From positions 1,933,523-1,997,522 of the forward strand of contig NC_054570.1 in NCBI RefSeq assembly GCF_017654505.1: 64,000 nt of DNA. Direction: 5' to 3'. The DNA is from Polyodon spathula (lineage: Eukaryota > Chordata > Actinopteri > Acipenseriformes > Polyodontidae). The notes beneath the pieces were generated by a model. The model was not told the origin of the DNA and did no database searches. It was given only the letters and a program-made list of their open reading frames with translations. A program made the translations under genes and the position numbers. This document shows, piece after piece, positions 38,717 through 51,551 of this stretch (positions are counted from its first letter, which is position 1; the number at the start of each line of letters is the position of its first letter).

Positions 38717-41343
38717 GAGCGGATTTCTTGTGTTCCGGAACGCCTCCTTTTAATTCTTACCAAATGCTTCCCTTTGTACGCTGTGAATAAGGCCAATCAA
38801 ACCCCGTTTCATCAGCGTTCAACACAAGTCTACAACGGCTCCCGTCTACTGCTAGATCAATATTGTAAAACATATTCTGCAAGGGACATTTATTTCCTTT
38901 TCCAATAGGTGTTTGGGGGCGTCTTTCAGAGTAAAACATTCCTTTTTTAAATGTTTGTTTTCATCGTTTCTCTGTGTGTTCACACAGACAGATCACTGTG
39001 TGTAAAGCATCCTGTTCATCCACTGCCTCGAATGTGTGATTTTCTTAAAATACTGTACACACATTTTATAATTGTTAAAAGTCACTGAAAGCATTAGCTG
39101 AAGTGTTTGTCTACTGGGCTAGATTTCATGTAATATTTGCATTTTATAACCAGGCCAATTATCCCGTGTATGCATTCCAACAATTGAATCAGAGCAGTAA
39201 AATCTGAAAATGTGTTTTCTTAGAATAGTTTTTGGCAATTTTATATTAAGAAAACTTGGCTCTGATTCTTAGCTAACTGCGAAACGAATAAATAAAACGA
39301 CCGAGGGGCACGTCAATGGAGTCAAACAGCCGCAAAATCAAACAGGGTCGGACATCCTCTGGGGATCTTGTTGGTTTTGTATAGGGTGCAACAGGAATGG
39401 AAATGCAGTTTATATTGCAAAACATGGATAGTTCAATTAACCACTAATTCTTAAGAGGGTTGGTGGTTAAAGGAAGGGACTGTTACCAGGAGGCTCCCGG
39501 TTCAGCCACTGACCCTGTGTGTGTGACCCTGAGCGAGCCACTGAACCGCCTTGTGCTTTAAAAAAAAAAAAAAAAATGATGTTTTCAAACCTTTTACTGC
39601 ATGCATGAATCTGAGAGATGCCATACTGTTACCTGTGTAATACTGATTACCTGTGTTTTAGTGTGACTCATTTTTGTAAATTTGTGCTATTGATAGACTC
39701 CATAGCATAGTTAAGACTTCAGTGGTTGGAGCCACTAATTCTGGGATTTGTAGCTGTGTAAACCACAGTTGATCCTTTACTACCATAATTGAATTCACTG
39801 TGTATAAATGATATGTAGATTTAAATTTAGCAGGAGCTAGCTGGTCACATTGTCAGTAAAGATATTTAGATACATATTGATTGTGCAGTTATACAGTTAG
39901 GTGTGTGTGTATATAAGTTGATTTGCTGTAATTGCACACAGTTGTGGAGTTCAGGTGTGGCTTGGTGTCCAGTAAGTCAGGCAGTCTTCTCTGTTAGGGT
40001 GATCTATGTTAAATGGTGCTGACACCCCCTCTTATCTGCATCGCAAATCAAAATGATTTGTTTGCTTAAAGACTATTTCAGAGAGTCAACCAACATTGCC
40101 AATTAACCCTGTAATGCCTGACTTCTGACACCCTGTAAGCTTCTGATTGGCTGAGAGCAGGAACTCGTTAATGATGCCTGATGGGGTTTGATTGGTGCAT
40201 TACAGATGTCTAATAATGCGCAGCACTGTTTTCAGCCAATAGGATTGAAGAGAAACGTTAATGCTGGTAATTCATATGAATTCCTGAACCATGCGTTACA
40301 TGTATAATTAATTGCTTTAAGATAATACCTCTATTTTTTTATAATTGCTTTTGATTTAAATAGGCTTTTTAAATATATTGGCAACTTTTTTAACTGGATT
40401 GACATTTCATTTTGCATTTTTTATTTTAATTGTAAGTGTCAATTATATACAGTTTACTAACTATGCATCAGATTTAAAATTGCTGTAAATAAGACAAATC
40501 TAGCACAATGTACGCAAAGTATGTATCTGTATTGATTTTGGTAATATGAAGCATAAACTCTGTTTTTTAAAAGTGCAAGCAACAGGTGGTGTGTGTGTGT
40601 TTTTTTTTTTTTTTTTTTTTTATATTTGTATATATTTATTTTTCTCATAGTTTTAGGTGCACACTCAGACTAAATTGGGTTCATATTTTATGCATTTACA
40701 CAGCCTTGAGTAGATTTGGAAGGCTGAATAGCAATGCTAGGTATTAGCTGGGGAGATATAAAAATTAGTCAGCTGTTCTGTTGTTGCGCAATAATTAAAT
40801 AACAAATAGGGTGGCTGACATCACATTAATAACACCCTTTTCCCTGGATGCTCAAGCCCTTTCAGTGGAATACACTGATTTATACAAGACAAAAACACTG
40901 ATGCTATTCCACTACTGCCTTGTAACACAGCACTGCCATTATCCCCTATATAAACGGTGCATATTCTATTGACCTGGGGGGGGGGGGGGGGGGGGGGTTG
41001 AGTGCAGGCTACAAGCATGCACTGTAATGTGTATTTACAGATTACTTATTACATGCAATTAAAAAAATATTAATAATGTAGTGTTTTAATCAATGCATAT
41101 TTTGCCTGGTTATTAGTAAACTGCTTACTGGCATATTGCTGCTTTTTGCTCCTGACTTGCAGAGGTGGAAATTAGAATTAGAGATGAAGAAATCAAATGC
41201 TTTGTGACCTCACAAATTCATCACTATACAATAGTATAGTGTAGCAACGCAAAGTTCTGGAATATTGTGAAGCATCTAAATTCTATAGAACGGAACGCAT
41301 TTTACCCATCTAAACGCACACCAACAAAGAATATAGATATAAG
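38717..41343. other. lsr 3' UTR and intergenic spacer
   Basis: The first 600 bp or so probably belong to the lsr 3' UTR, with a poly-A signal at about 39287. A repeat remnant near 39440-39580 contains GGAGGCTCCCGGTTCA and GTGTGACCCTGAGCGA, seen also at 15130-15190. A poly-G run lies at 40977-40997. No exon is supported. Confidence 0.5.
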
Positions 41344-43023
41344 ATGTCCACAACTGCCCCCTTCTCTCTAGTCCATCTCCTGCTTCTTGCCCTCGCTCTC
41401 CCCTGTATTCGCACTCAAGGAGACACGGCCTGGTCTTGCCGTGACAACCGCCCCTGTGAAACAGCCTTCATCTCTCTTAACCCTGTTTTCCTGGACTGCC
41501 CCAATGCGCCAAACCACCAGCGCATCTCCTGGCACTATCTAAACCTCACGGAGAAGTACAGCAAATCCATGGCCTTCATTGACGCCAAAGGGCCGGTCAA
41601 GGATCTCGAGCAGAAACCAGCTCTCCGGCGCCTGGCCTCCATGGCCAAACTGATAGAGGATGACCTGAAGCTGAAGGAACCCCTTGTCTCCGATTTGGGG
41701 GCGTTCCTGTGCCAAGAAGGGGACAAAGTCTTAGCCTATTATGAGATCGACTTCCAAGACGTTCTAAAGCTACATGTGTGCTACGCAGACCTGGGACAAG
41801 AGACCCTTGGTAACGCCACGGTGGATTTAGGAGGTGGGAAGCACGTTGAGATCTATACTCGGTGGAGCGAGTGGCAGGCCTGTGATCGCTGTGGGTCTCT
41901 GGGGGAGCGGAAGAGAGTGGGATTCTGCTATGCTCGCATGCTGGCCGGCTCCACAGAGGTGAAGCCCCCGCTCCCCTGTGGTCTCATGAAGCTGAAGCTG
42001 GAGGAAATGGGGAAACTGATGAAGCGAGGCCCAGAGCTCAGGATAGAGAGCTGCATGGTGGAGTGCATGAAGGAACAGGACCTGAGGAAGAACAAAGAGA
42101 CCCCTATTCTGCTCCTGGATACCTACCTCACCCGGCTTCACGAACCAGTCGAGCTGAAATGCCCCAGAGCTTCCATTTACAAGTAGAGAGCACCGATGTA
42201 TCATACTGTACTACAGCTGTGACCAAACGTTTTGCATCATCGCCCTATAGAATCAACTAGTTTAGCTTTCTAGAGTTGAATGAAACCTGCTGAATAATGT
42301 TACCTTAACATACTGAATTACAAACTTTGTAGTTTTCCCATATACTTAACTAACTTATTTTGAAATCTAACATGAAATACTACTGTACTGCTATTCTTGC
42401 TTCTGGTAGACTTTTTGCAGTTCTGCTCAATATTAGCTCCAATCAGGATCTGACAACATAGGAAAAACCAAAAAAAAAAAAAAAAAACTAATTGAAGAGT
42501 AAGTAGCTTCAAATTGTCTTGTGAATTGCTTTAAAACATGCCATTTGAAATTCCCTTCCTCTCTTGCAGCCCAGTCTGTTGGCAGAAGGATGACAACCAT
42601 ACAACCCGGCTGGGTCTGCTGAAAGCAAACGGCAGGCACTCCCTGGACAACCAGACAGGGGGCGCTGTATATTGGATAAGCCACGCCTTCCCCGATGATG
42701 CAGGCCTGTACCGCTGCTACGCTAACCAATCCATGACCGGGGTCTTCACAGTGGAATTCCACGCCCTCAAGCCCATTGATCCTCGAGAAGTGCGGCGAGG
42801 CTACCGCGTGATCAAATACTTGCTTGTGGCTTTAGCTGTCTTCTTGCTGGTCTTTACTGTCAAGAAGTTTTCCAAGGACTCTAGTATTAAGAAGCCCTAC
42901 AGGAGAGTACGTCCGCGGCTGGCTGAGGCAGTGCTCAGTGAGGTCAGCCTGGGAAAGGATGTACCTTTCCAACAGCTACCCCCTGCAAGCACAACAGAAG
43001 AACCCCTTGTCAGAGGCGACTGA
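41344..43023 (+). CDS. fam187b: FAM187B-like transmembrane Ig protein, copy 1
   Basis: FAM187 proteins are single-pass Ig-superfamily members of poorly known function. Human FAM187B lies next to LSR, as here. Two exons, 41344-42182 and 42570-43023, join at phase 2 to give 1293 nt or 430 aa. The donor is AA|GTAGAG and the acceptor CTCTTGCAG. The start MSTTAPFSLVHLLLLALAL is a signal peptide. Next come an Ig-like region (FLDCPNA, ISWHY, AFLCQ), the phrase YYEIDFQDV and the family-specific module WSEWQACDRCG..GERKRVGFCY. A second Ig domain spans the splice (LKCPRASIY to LYRCYA). The helix YLLVALAVFLLVFTV and a basic tail follow. Human FAM187B is about 369 aa, so this copy is longer, mainly in the first Ig region and tail. 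A MITE copy occupies the intron and AATAAA lies near 43084. Confidence 0.88.
42213..42425 (+). repeat. MITE copy in the intron of FAM187B copy 1
   Basis: It starts ACAGCTGTGACCAAACGTTT and runs to CTTCTGGTAGACTTTTTGC, matching the left part of 18703-19043 in reverse order of blocks. The right end is lost. Confidence 0.6.
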
Positions 43024-44300
43024 GATCACAATAGGACTGCAGCTTTGGATCCTTCCCAGCTACCTAAGTGTATTGTATTCATCAATAAAACTTTTTATTG
43101 CATTAATTAAAGGGTCAGCTGTCTCTGGGGTAAACATTAGCAGGAGCAGGACAGAAGGTTTCTTAATGTTAGTGAACAGTAGTTTTTATATTGTAGCCAA
43201 TTCTTTAATTGTCATCCTGGTGAAATGTGTCTGAATGCTTCCAAGGCACTAGCGTTGAACTCTTTCTGATTTTGCAGTCCCAGTCTATAAAATGAAAGGG
43301 CATCAGTTGATAGGGACCTACGTTTACTGCAGTGCAATCTCAATAGCCAGTATTTCACACTCTTTCGGAGATACTGGGCCCTTTCAGTTCAGGGTACAAT
43401 GGTTAGACCCGTGACCCTTGGCACCGGGTTGGTGAAGTGCCAACTGTGATGCAACTTACGACATCACACGCGTCGAGCTCCAGGAAAACTGTTCTGCCAA
43501 ACAATGATGTCATTGCAATATGCTGTCAACGGAATGAAATGACATCACAATGCAGTTTTTTCGTTAGCCTGTATCGCCGGTACTGTTACATAATTTCCGA
43601 ACCATGCTGTTTCTTCTTCGAGAAACAATGTCACTATTAAAATAAAAAGCTCACATACAACACACTGTATTTACACCAAGTGACAAGCAGCACCAGGCCA
43701 AAATCTGGAAGGAAAATCATTCCTAATCATTGCATCTACAGTACACACAGACACAGAGTACACACAGACACTAATCATTGCATCTACAGTACACACAGAC
43801 AAAGAGTACACACAGACACTAATCATTGCATCTACAGTACACACAGACACATGATAGTCATTTTGTATTGCTCTGAGAAGTATAGTTTGGGAATCATTGA
43901 TTTTTAAATAGGGAACATGCCAGGACCTATCAGAAAATATCCTCTTCGCAAATATGTTGTAAATGTATGATAGAAAAAAAAACACAAAAAAGGGACAGAC
44001 CGTGTAAATCGCAAGGCGGACAACCTTCTTATAAATAGGGTCGAACTCCTGTGCTTTTATAAGGAACACACAGCCATTAAATATACAAAACGAATCATCT
44101 TAATCTAGCTACCAACTGTGATTTACACTATGAGGACTGATTGTAATCATCCCATTATGACATCATAGCCTAGCAACCACACCAGACCATCAACAGGGGC
44201 TGGCAACAACCTCAAAATTCCAGGTAAGACCAATACAGTGGAAATGGACCGGGAACATGTTAAAATCCTAAGTGACTCACAAAATGGACAAGTGCGCAAC
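43024..44300. other. Spacer after FAM187B copy 1
   Basis: This holds the 3' UTR of copy 1 and a three-unit 48-bp tandem repeat. No exon is recognised in the remainder. Confidence 0.5.
43724..43852 (+). repeat. 48-bp tandem repeat, about 2.7 units
   Basis: TAATCATTGCATCTACAGTA recurs at 43724, 43772 and 43820, followed each time by ACACACAGACA words. Confidence 0.95.
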
Positions 44301-44359
44301 AGTATTGGTGTGCCTTGGGGTCTGCGCTTCGATAGAGATCCCTTTAGTCTGTGGAGCAG

Positions 44360-44480
44360 ACTGACCTTGCTTGCTAACCCTGCTGCCCTTGTCTGTCCTA
44401 ATGCTTTGGAATATTCGAATTGTTTTCTGGCAGTATCAAAACCTCAGCTCCTGGAACGACAGCCATATATATAATCAGTC
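44360..44480 (+). pseudogene. Frameshifted FAM187B-like first Ig domain relic
   Basis: One frame reads LLANPAALVCPNALEYSN and then the next frame reads FWQYQNLSSWNDSHIY. These line up with the same stretch in the neighbours: copy 1 has LNPVFLDCPNA then ISWHYLNL, and copy 2 has HNPATLFCPNG then LTWQYQSL. The Cys, the CPNA phrase, the Trp and the Asn/Ser-Leu spacing are kept, but a frameshift separates them and no downstream CDRCG module is visible. It is most likely the remnant of a third tandem copy. Confidence 0.65.
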
Positions 44481-44499
44481 AAAAAGAAGGGTTATCAGC

Positions 44500-45347
44500 A
44501 GTGTACAATTAGTTAACTTAAAAAAAAAAAAAAAGGATCAATATACATATCATTGTATTATGAGGGTAGGTAATATATCCTATATTGCTTTGCAGTGGAT
44601 GTACACCTGACATGTTTCTGCAGACAGTCCAGTAGATGGCGCTATATCGTCGCAGTTAGCGGTACCCGCAATGAAATTCCATGCATGCCTCTAGGAATTG
44701 TTAGCATTCTCCCTCACATTTACTCCAATAGGGAGCATGAACGCAACACAATACTTCATTCTTTACAGCACTGACAAAGAGAAGCAACCTGTCGCATTAA
44801 AAGCTGCAGTATTATTAATAATTTACTACCAATGCATAAAGACAAGGGATGCATTTTTTGTTTTTTTTTGGTAAAAAAAAAAAAGCTTCTTTGTTTTGCT
44901 GTCTAAATAAGTATTTCAAGATGTTTCACGATTAAACATAATATTTAATAAAACAGATGTACAAAACACATTGTGAGCGCTGAAAAGAACTTGGAATATA
45001 TAATAACTTAGTTTGGTTTCATTCATAAAAAAGAACCAGTGTTTAAGTTAAGTGAATGCTTTGAAAATATGGCCCATCATCTCACGCAATTTGGGTGAGA
45101 AAATTGGCAGGAAAATATGTGGCCTTCTCAAACAGAGTAAAAAATCTTAAGGATCTCCCATAATTTGAGTCAGCTGAAAATGCCGTAGTCGCCACTGACA
45201 GTTGGCCTACTACCTTTGACCTTGAATTGCTTACATCACTAAAGCCCTGTGACATCACATGAGCGAGGCATTACAAGAGCTGTGAGGCTCAGTTGCGTCA
45301 AAGCTGCTGTCTGGATGCATTCCGAATGTAAGGGTGGAGCGCTCGGA
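44500..45347. other. Spacer before FAM187B copy 2
   Basis: AT-rich sequence with poly-A runs at 44520 and 44873. No exon is recognised. The promoter of copy 2 should lie in the last few hundred bases. Confidence 0.4.
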
Positions 45348-47147
45348 ATGAGCTGGGCCTTCCTTTTCATCAGTCTGCTGGCGAGTGTTCTACGGGTTGA
45401 GAACTATCAGATAGCCTTGGCTTCCCATAACCCAGCCACCTTGTTTTGTCCAAATGGTTCTCAACACAACGAATTAACTTGGCAGTATCAAAGCCTGGAT
45501 GGGAACAAACCCAAGACCATGTGGTCCAACAAGGGCCTGGTGATAAATGTCAAGGATCCCCGTTTGTTGAATCTCCAGTCAAGGGCCGTCATGCGTTTTG
45601 GAGACTTGAAGTTACAAAACCCCAAGATCAAGGATTCAGGTGGCTACATCTGCAAAGGTGAGCAGGAGACTCTAGTTCACTACAAAGTGGAGATTCAAGA
45701 GGTCTATGAACTCCACATTTCCCACGCCGGCTTAGGGCAGAAGGTACGATCGAACTTGACCAAGGATTTAGGAGACGGCAGGCAGATGGAAGTCTTTACG
45801 CACTGGAACAGCTGGCAGGCTTGCGATCGATGTGGCTCCGAGGGAGAGAGGAAGAGGGTTGGGTTCTGTTACGGAAGGGTAACCCAGCACAGCGTTCCGG
45901 TTTGGGATGCTCTTCCGTGCGGTCTGATGAGGATCAGGCTTGAAGCGCTGGGGAAGGAGTTCACAGGTTTTGGCCCAGAGCTCAGGATCGAGTTCTGCAA
46001 TGTAACCTGTTCAGACGCGGAAAGTGGAGCATTCCTCCAAGAAATGGGTTTGAATTTTGTGGAGAAACACCAAGTTCAAACCAACCATGATGCAAGTTTG
46101 ACATGCCCCGGTGCCTCCCTTTACAGGTAAGAGATCAGGGTGTTTTAAAGAGCTTTCTGTGCCATTTTAATAGTTTTTTTTATAGTGTTTGAGGTCATTT
46201 TGGTTATGTTGCCCCCACCTTTATGGTTGATTTGAGCGTCTAAGTTCTAGGACTGAATACCCTTCCTCATTAAAGTAATCGCAGCCCAACTTGTACAGTG
46301 ATTACAATATATGTAAAGTATAAACCTTGAACTTGAACTGAGGTTCTAGATCAGGCTTTCCCAACCCTGTTCCTGGGGGACCCCCTGCGTCTGCTGGTGT
46401 TCATTCCAACTGAACTCTCAATGAATTAATCAAACCCTTAATTGAACTAATAATGTGTTAGAACTTTTTAATTGTTCTGCTGATTTTAAGTTCCTGTTTA
46501 AAAGCTGAAATCAGTTAAAAAGGTCTAATTAAGCTAATAAATAGTTCAATTAACAGTTCAATTAATACTTGAGAACTCAGCTGGAATGAACACCAGCATG
46601 GTCCCCCAGGACCAGGATTGGGAAACCCTGTTCTAGAATATTCGAAGTGCCAAGACGGAATAGACTTCCTCAATCATAATTGCAGCTAAAAAAAAACAAA
46701 ACAACAATTTCAGTTTATTTGAGACTAAACCCTGGCTCTGTTTGCAGCCCACTGTACTGGATGAAAGACTCTCACCCGGTCACCCATCTTGAACTGCTGA
46801 AGCAGGACGACAGGCACTCATTGGACAGAGCGACAGCTGGCGGGACCTACCGCATCAGCCAAGTGATGGTGAATGATTCCGGAAAATACCTTTGCTATGT
46901 CAGCAGAACCTTGACCAAAGGTTACCAACTGGAGGTGCAGGTACACAAACAGGAAGCAGAATACAGAGATGTGTTTAACATGGACGTGTTTATTGTGTTG
47001 ACAGTAACGGCTTTCCTTTTTCTGCTTGTTGGGTTAGTGAAGTATTACTACCGGGATGTAAGCGAAGGGTGTGCAAAGCATACAGAGATGACAGCGGATG
47101 AAAAGACGACATACGAAATGAAAGAGGCAGAATGTCTAATGGAATAA
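45348..47147 (+). CDS. FAM187B-like transmembrane Ig protein, copy 2
   Basis: A tandem paralogue of the gene at 41344. Exons 45348-46126 and 46748-47147 join at phase 2 (donor TACAG|GTAAGA, acceptor TTTGCAG) to give 1179 nt or 392 aa. I start at the ATG opening MSWAFLFISLLASVL, a good signal peptide; the open frame continues upstream to 45249, which would add 33 residues. The order of features matches copy 1: LFCPNG and LTWQY (first Ig domain), GYICKGE, VHYKVEIQEV, then WNSWQACDRCGSEGERKRVGF and FCYGR, and a second Ig domain (LTCPGASLY to YLCYVS). The helix FIVLTVTAFLFLLVGLV is followed by a short acidic tail. It differs from copy 1 in tail length and most loops, so the duplication is not recent. 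AATAAA lies near 47256. A hAT-like element sits in the intron. Confidence 0.87.
46352..46630. mobile_element. hAT-like MITE with 8-bp target duplication
   Basis: The ends CAGGCTTTCCCAACCCTGTT and AGGATTGGGAAACCCTG are inverted. The flanks TTCTAGAT (46344-46351) and TTCTAGAA (46631-46638) match at 7 of 8 bases, the length expected for hAT insertion. There is no coding capacity. It lies in the intron of FAM187B copy 2. Confidence 0.8.
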
Positions 47148-47522
47148 ACCAAAAGCCAGGGCTGCCTTGCTTGGTGTTCTGTCTGCAAATACAAAACAGT
47201 ACCCGTGCCCTTACAGCTTCATGAGCCAAATAGGTTCACAGTGTGCAGTTTTGAAATAAACACATGCTATTGCAACCAGGGCATATATTTTTTTTTTAAT
47301 TTGATATCTAGTATTACTTTAGGTTAAAGAAAGCTGTACCGTCTGGATACTTAAAAAATACAAACAAACAAACAAACAAAAAACTTAGTAGTTGCATGAA
47401 GCTTAAATAATAATAATATTATATCCCCTACACTCAATGCGTGCATAATTGTACCAGGTTTCCTACCTATGTCTAGAGTTCACACAAACTTTTAAAGTTT
47501 CTAAAAACACCAGAATGGATGT

Positions 47523-47559
<37 letters not shown>

Positions 47560-48099
47560 CACTCTGGAAAACCAACCACGTATGAATTTACCACACAGGA
47601 AACAAATGAGTTTACCTCAGAAACAATACCGATAGCTACAGCGGTACTACGCGTTATCAACCCGCTGAATTACACATTAACAAGATGAATTCTCGCAGGA
47701 AGGCACACATAGCGTACGCAGCAGGTCGATGTCTGGCACACAAAACGGTCAAAGATCGTATTATCCCACTTACAACTGATTTCCACTGTATTTTCATTAT
47801 ATTCAGTGATGTTAACAAGTGGTTTTGGTAAAAAACAGCAACAGCATCGATGTAAAGTTAACGGGTTAAAAGCTAATTAAAACGCAATAATTGTTAGTGC
47901 TCGCCAAATTGCGTGCAGTCTGAAAAAAACAAGACTTTGCAGGTGGCTTTTAAAGAGATACCATAATAATAATATATTAAAAAAAAAAAGAAATAATAAC
48001 GCGTTTTAAACACACTCCTGTAACAGAATGCTGGCAATACTTGACGAGAGCTCCGAGTGACACCCAGAGAGGGGGCGTAGGGGGGGCTGCTATTTCTAG

Positions 48100-48238
48100 C
48101 TCAAACCAGCCCTGGCCGCGCAAGTGTGCTTTGAACGCATTTTCTTCTTCATCTCGGAGCTGTGAGGCACAGATGTCTAGAGAGAATTACTAGCTGTCAT
48201 TGCTTGTTTGGTCGTGGGGCACGGATCACTGACAACGG
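48100..48238 (+). other. Possible 5' untranslated exon with donor
   Basis: A locally GC-richer stretch (from about 48050) ends in GACAACGG|GTAAGAG, a strong donor, with no open frame from an ATG. It could be the first non-coding exon of a plus-strand gene, for instance the one whose signal-peptide exon lies at 58250. This is a weak inference. Confidence 0.25.
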
Positions 48239-49100
48239 GTAAGAGTATAGCTTTTATTTTTGCCTTTTTGCTGTCTGTTTTTATAGCCTGCATAGACACA
48301 CACTGTCGTATTCTGTACTTTTTGCCACTACTTTTTTTAAAATATAATGTGTTTTTGGAAATAACCCCATTTCTGTCAGTGTGCTTTTAAACATGCAACA
48401 AAACATATATCAATAGCCATGTGTTTTAAATATCACTGTGACTACAGTATAATTGTGCCACTACTGTATCAATGTAGCTAGTTGATAATGGGTTTATTAT
48501 TTATAAGTCTTGAAAGGGCAACTACAGACACTGATAAAAAAAAAAACAAAACAATTTAAATAAAAACATATTGACCGAAAGGGATTCCGTTACAAGACAA
48601 ATGTATTTAACATGTCCCTCTGTGCTAAAATATGCGCTGTCATCATATTTGAACATCAGTCATTTTAGGCAACTGGCCAAGAGACCAGTTTACTTAATCA
48701 TGTGACCACATGATTCAAATGTGTTTAATGCTTTTTACCAAATGCAAATATTTTCAGTAAATCAGACCATATCTTAAAATCAGTTTCACAAGACAGCACC
48801 CCCATCCAATTCCACACACATAGACAATTAACTGGAATTAACTGGACAACTAAAACAATCAAACTATCCAATGACCAATATTCACTTCAGAGGAAAGGTA
48901 CTAGAAACACATTTTGCTAACAGTTGGCATTTTAAACATCACTCGCTTGAAGCAATTCATTCACAGTGAAGCAATTCATTCCACAGTATACCACAGAGAA
49001 GGGTTACTATATAACTCCATATACACCAGGACAGTTCAAGCTTTCAACTCACACTCCAATGCATTCTAGTAAAATTTACCTGTCTTTGGTACCTAGCAGA

Positions 49101-49119
49101 ACTACACTTCCCAGAATGC
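49101..49119 (+). promoter_or_regulatory. ZNF143/THAP11-like motif, no gene attached
   Basis: ACTACACTTCCCAGAATGC differs at one base from the ACTACAATTCCCAGAATGC promoter motif. No transcription unit is evident here, so function is unproven. Confidence 0.35.
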
Positions 49120-51488
49120 ATTGGGAGTATAAGTTCACCATATCGGAGTCACAAAATCCATTGGTTTTGACTATTCCTTCCACTCTTCTCCAACCCATTA
49201 ACAGCCTTAAATGAGATACTTCATAAAGAGCCCTTAAAAATCCAGGTTGATGGCATGCCATATGACGAGCTATACTTTATAATGGCTATGGCGCCGCTGT
49301 AATTTTGAATGAATCCAGATGCCAGTCTGGTCAGCCATTTGTCTCGCGTTAGTTCTGGACAAACACTTCCATGTCTTAATCACTACAATGCATTTTAAAT
49401 CTGTGTTGCCTGTTGCGTCATCTTCACACCCTGACTTCTCTGTTAATAGAGTTCATGCAGTGGTTAAGAGGTGTCTGTCCTCTGATGATGGGGGTTTTGC
49501 ATCAACGCTGTGGTTTGTAAAAGCCCACACTCTTTAAAATTCTTATTTTAAGACACTGGGGGTATCTTTACAGGTGAAATAACCTTTCGATTTTTTGCCG
49601 AGCGGTCATAACTTTTTTGGTAAACCGCACAGATGACCAGGGACTTCTTAAAGAGCCATATGAAAAAAAATAAAAAAAATAGATGAAAAATAACTACTCA
49701 GTATACTAAAATCAAACAGCTGACTGATTTGTAGCAAAGACAGTTTAACAAAAGGGATAAGGCTTAACCAGAAAGATAGAGTTTAATTCATTTTGTGCTC
49801 ATGTGTCATGTTGAAGTACAGCATCAATATATTTGCTTTAACCAAAGACTACCAGCCATCATTCTTGTCTTTTAAAACAGATTAAGAGCATTGAATGGGA
49901 CACTTTTGACTGGTTTCACAGCCCCTGATTAGACACTACCTTGCCTAAAATAAAATTAGGTAGTCTGTGAAACCAGCCCTTCGCAGTCGAATCAAAAGAG
50001 CCATATAGTAGAGTTCAGTAAGCCATACAGTTATTTATAATTCCAATAACAATAATGATACAGTGTGCAGACATGAATTCAAACTGGCCCACAGGATAAA
50101 ACACAAAATACATAACTTTATAACCACCTAATATCCGAATAGACTGGGGACAGGGTCTGTTTTAAGTTGTGAAATACGAGTAGACTTGAGCACAAAAGGT
50201 CCTTGGCAAATTCCCCTGAGCCGTACATCATAAACCACGTAACTGGATTTGATTGTTACAGCATTCTTGGTTTAAATGAAGGCCATTTTGTGGTTCAACA
50301 GCGGTTACAGCTGCATGAACAAGTGTATTCACACACAAGCACACTTCACACAGGCCAAGTTCTACTCTACTGTGGGGCCACCCCCTTCAGAGAGGAAAGC
50401 AGGGCCTGCGTGGCCTTGCAATCCCCAGCTTCTCTTACTCTGAGAGCCTGTCTGAAAAGGTGTCAATTAGGGATTTGGGTTGTGGATACCTGCCAACTGT
50501 TCTACCCTCACCCAAAACAAAAAAACAAAAAACAAACTAAGAAGCAGCCAAAACAAACCCTTAAAACAGACTGATTAGCCAGGAAGTCACAACAAAAAAT
50601 AAACAAACAAATAAACTAACATAAAGAGAAAAAAAGACGATAACTAGTTGGGACTTTGGGGGTTACAAAAGCTTCCAAAGCTACTGTATGAGTGAGACGC
50701 TAATTCCTATAAACAATGCTCATGATGTCTCTCGGACAATCTGTCATTTTCACACAAGCCCCATTGTCTCGTGCCACCGAGTTCCCTTGATGGTACAATC
50801 GGAGCCTGTCGCTGCGTTAGCTTGTGGTTAGTTTGTACATATACATAATTGTCTAAAAGCAGAACAATTCCCTGCTTCTCTTCTTTCAAGATTAGATAAT
50901 CTGTTCCCCCAACAGCTCACGCTCACCCTTATTGTTATCTGCAGAAAGGATTTACATGGATCCATAGTGCATCTCTCCAAGCTTGTGGAAGCAGCGAGTG
51001 TGTTTATTGTATGCTTATCAGTCTTCGTTGGCTGCCTCTAATCCTGGTGAGAGTGGATTTCTCACTCGCTATCAGCATGATTAAAGGTAGCCGGGATGGG
51101 ATGCAGCGAGCATTAGGGAAGGATCTGATGCGATGTGCGCTGATGCAAATTGACAAGTTACCAGAAGGCAGCATTTAGATACGAATGGTTTGGGTCCCAC
51201 TGTTTCACAAACAACTGGGACGTGGGCTTACACGGCCATCTGTGTTCTAGCACTGAAACTGGAAAGCCCTACTTGAAATAAAGTCTGTTGTAGACCTTGC
51301 GGTTGATTGCCACAGACAATGCACTGAGCCCCTTTCAGAGTGATCCAGAACAAATGCATCCTTGTTTAAATTGCACCTGGAAGGCTCTCATCATTATATT
51401 CAGTATTTCACTTTTTATTGCGTTATTTTCAAACCAAGGGGAATGACACATATAACTGGTGGTTATTTAATGGTTACTGTTTCTTTAA

Positions 51489-51493
<5 letters not shown>

Positions 51494-51547
<54 letters not shown>
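51494..51547. repeat. (AT)n microsatellite
   Basis: About 27 AT units. Confidence 0.95.
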
Positions 51548-51551
<4 letters not shown>

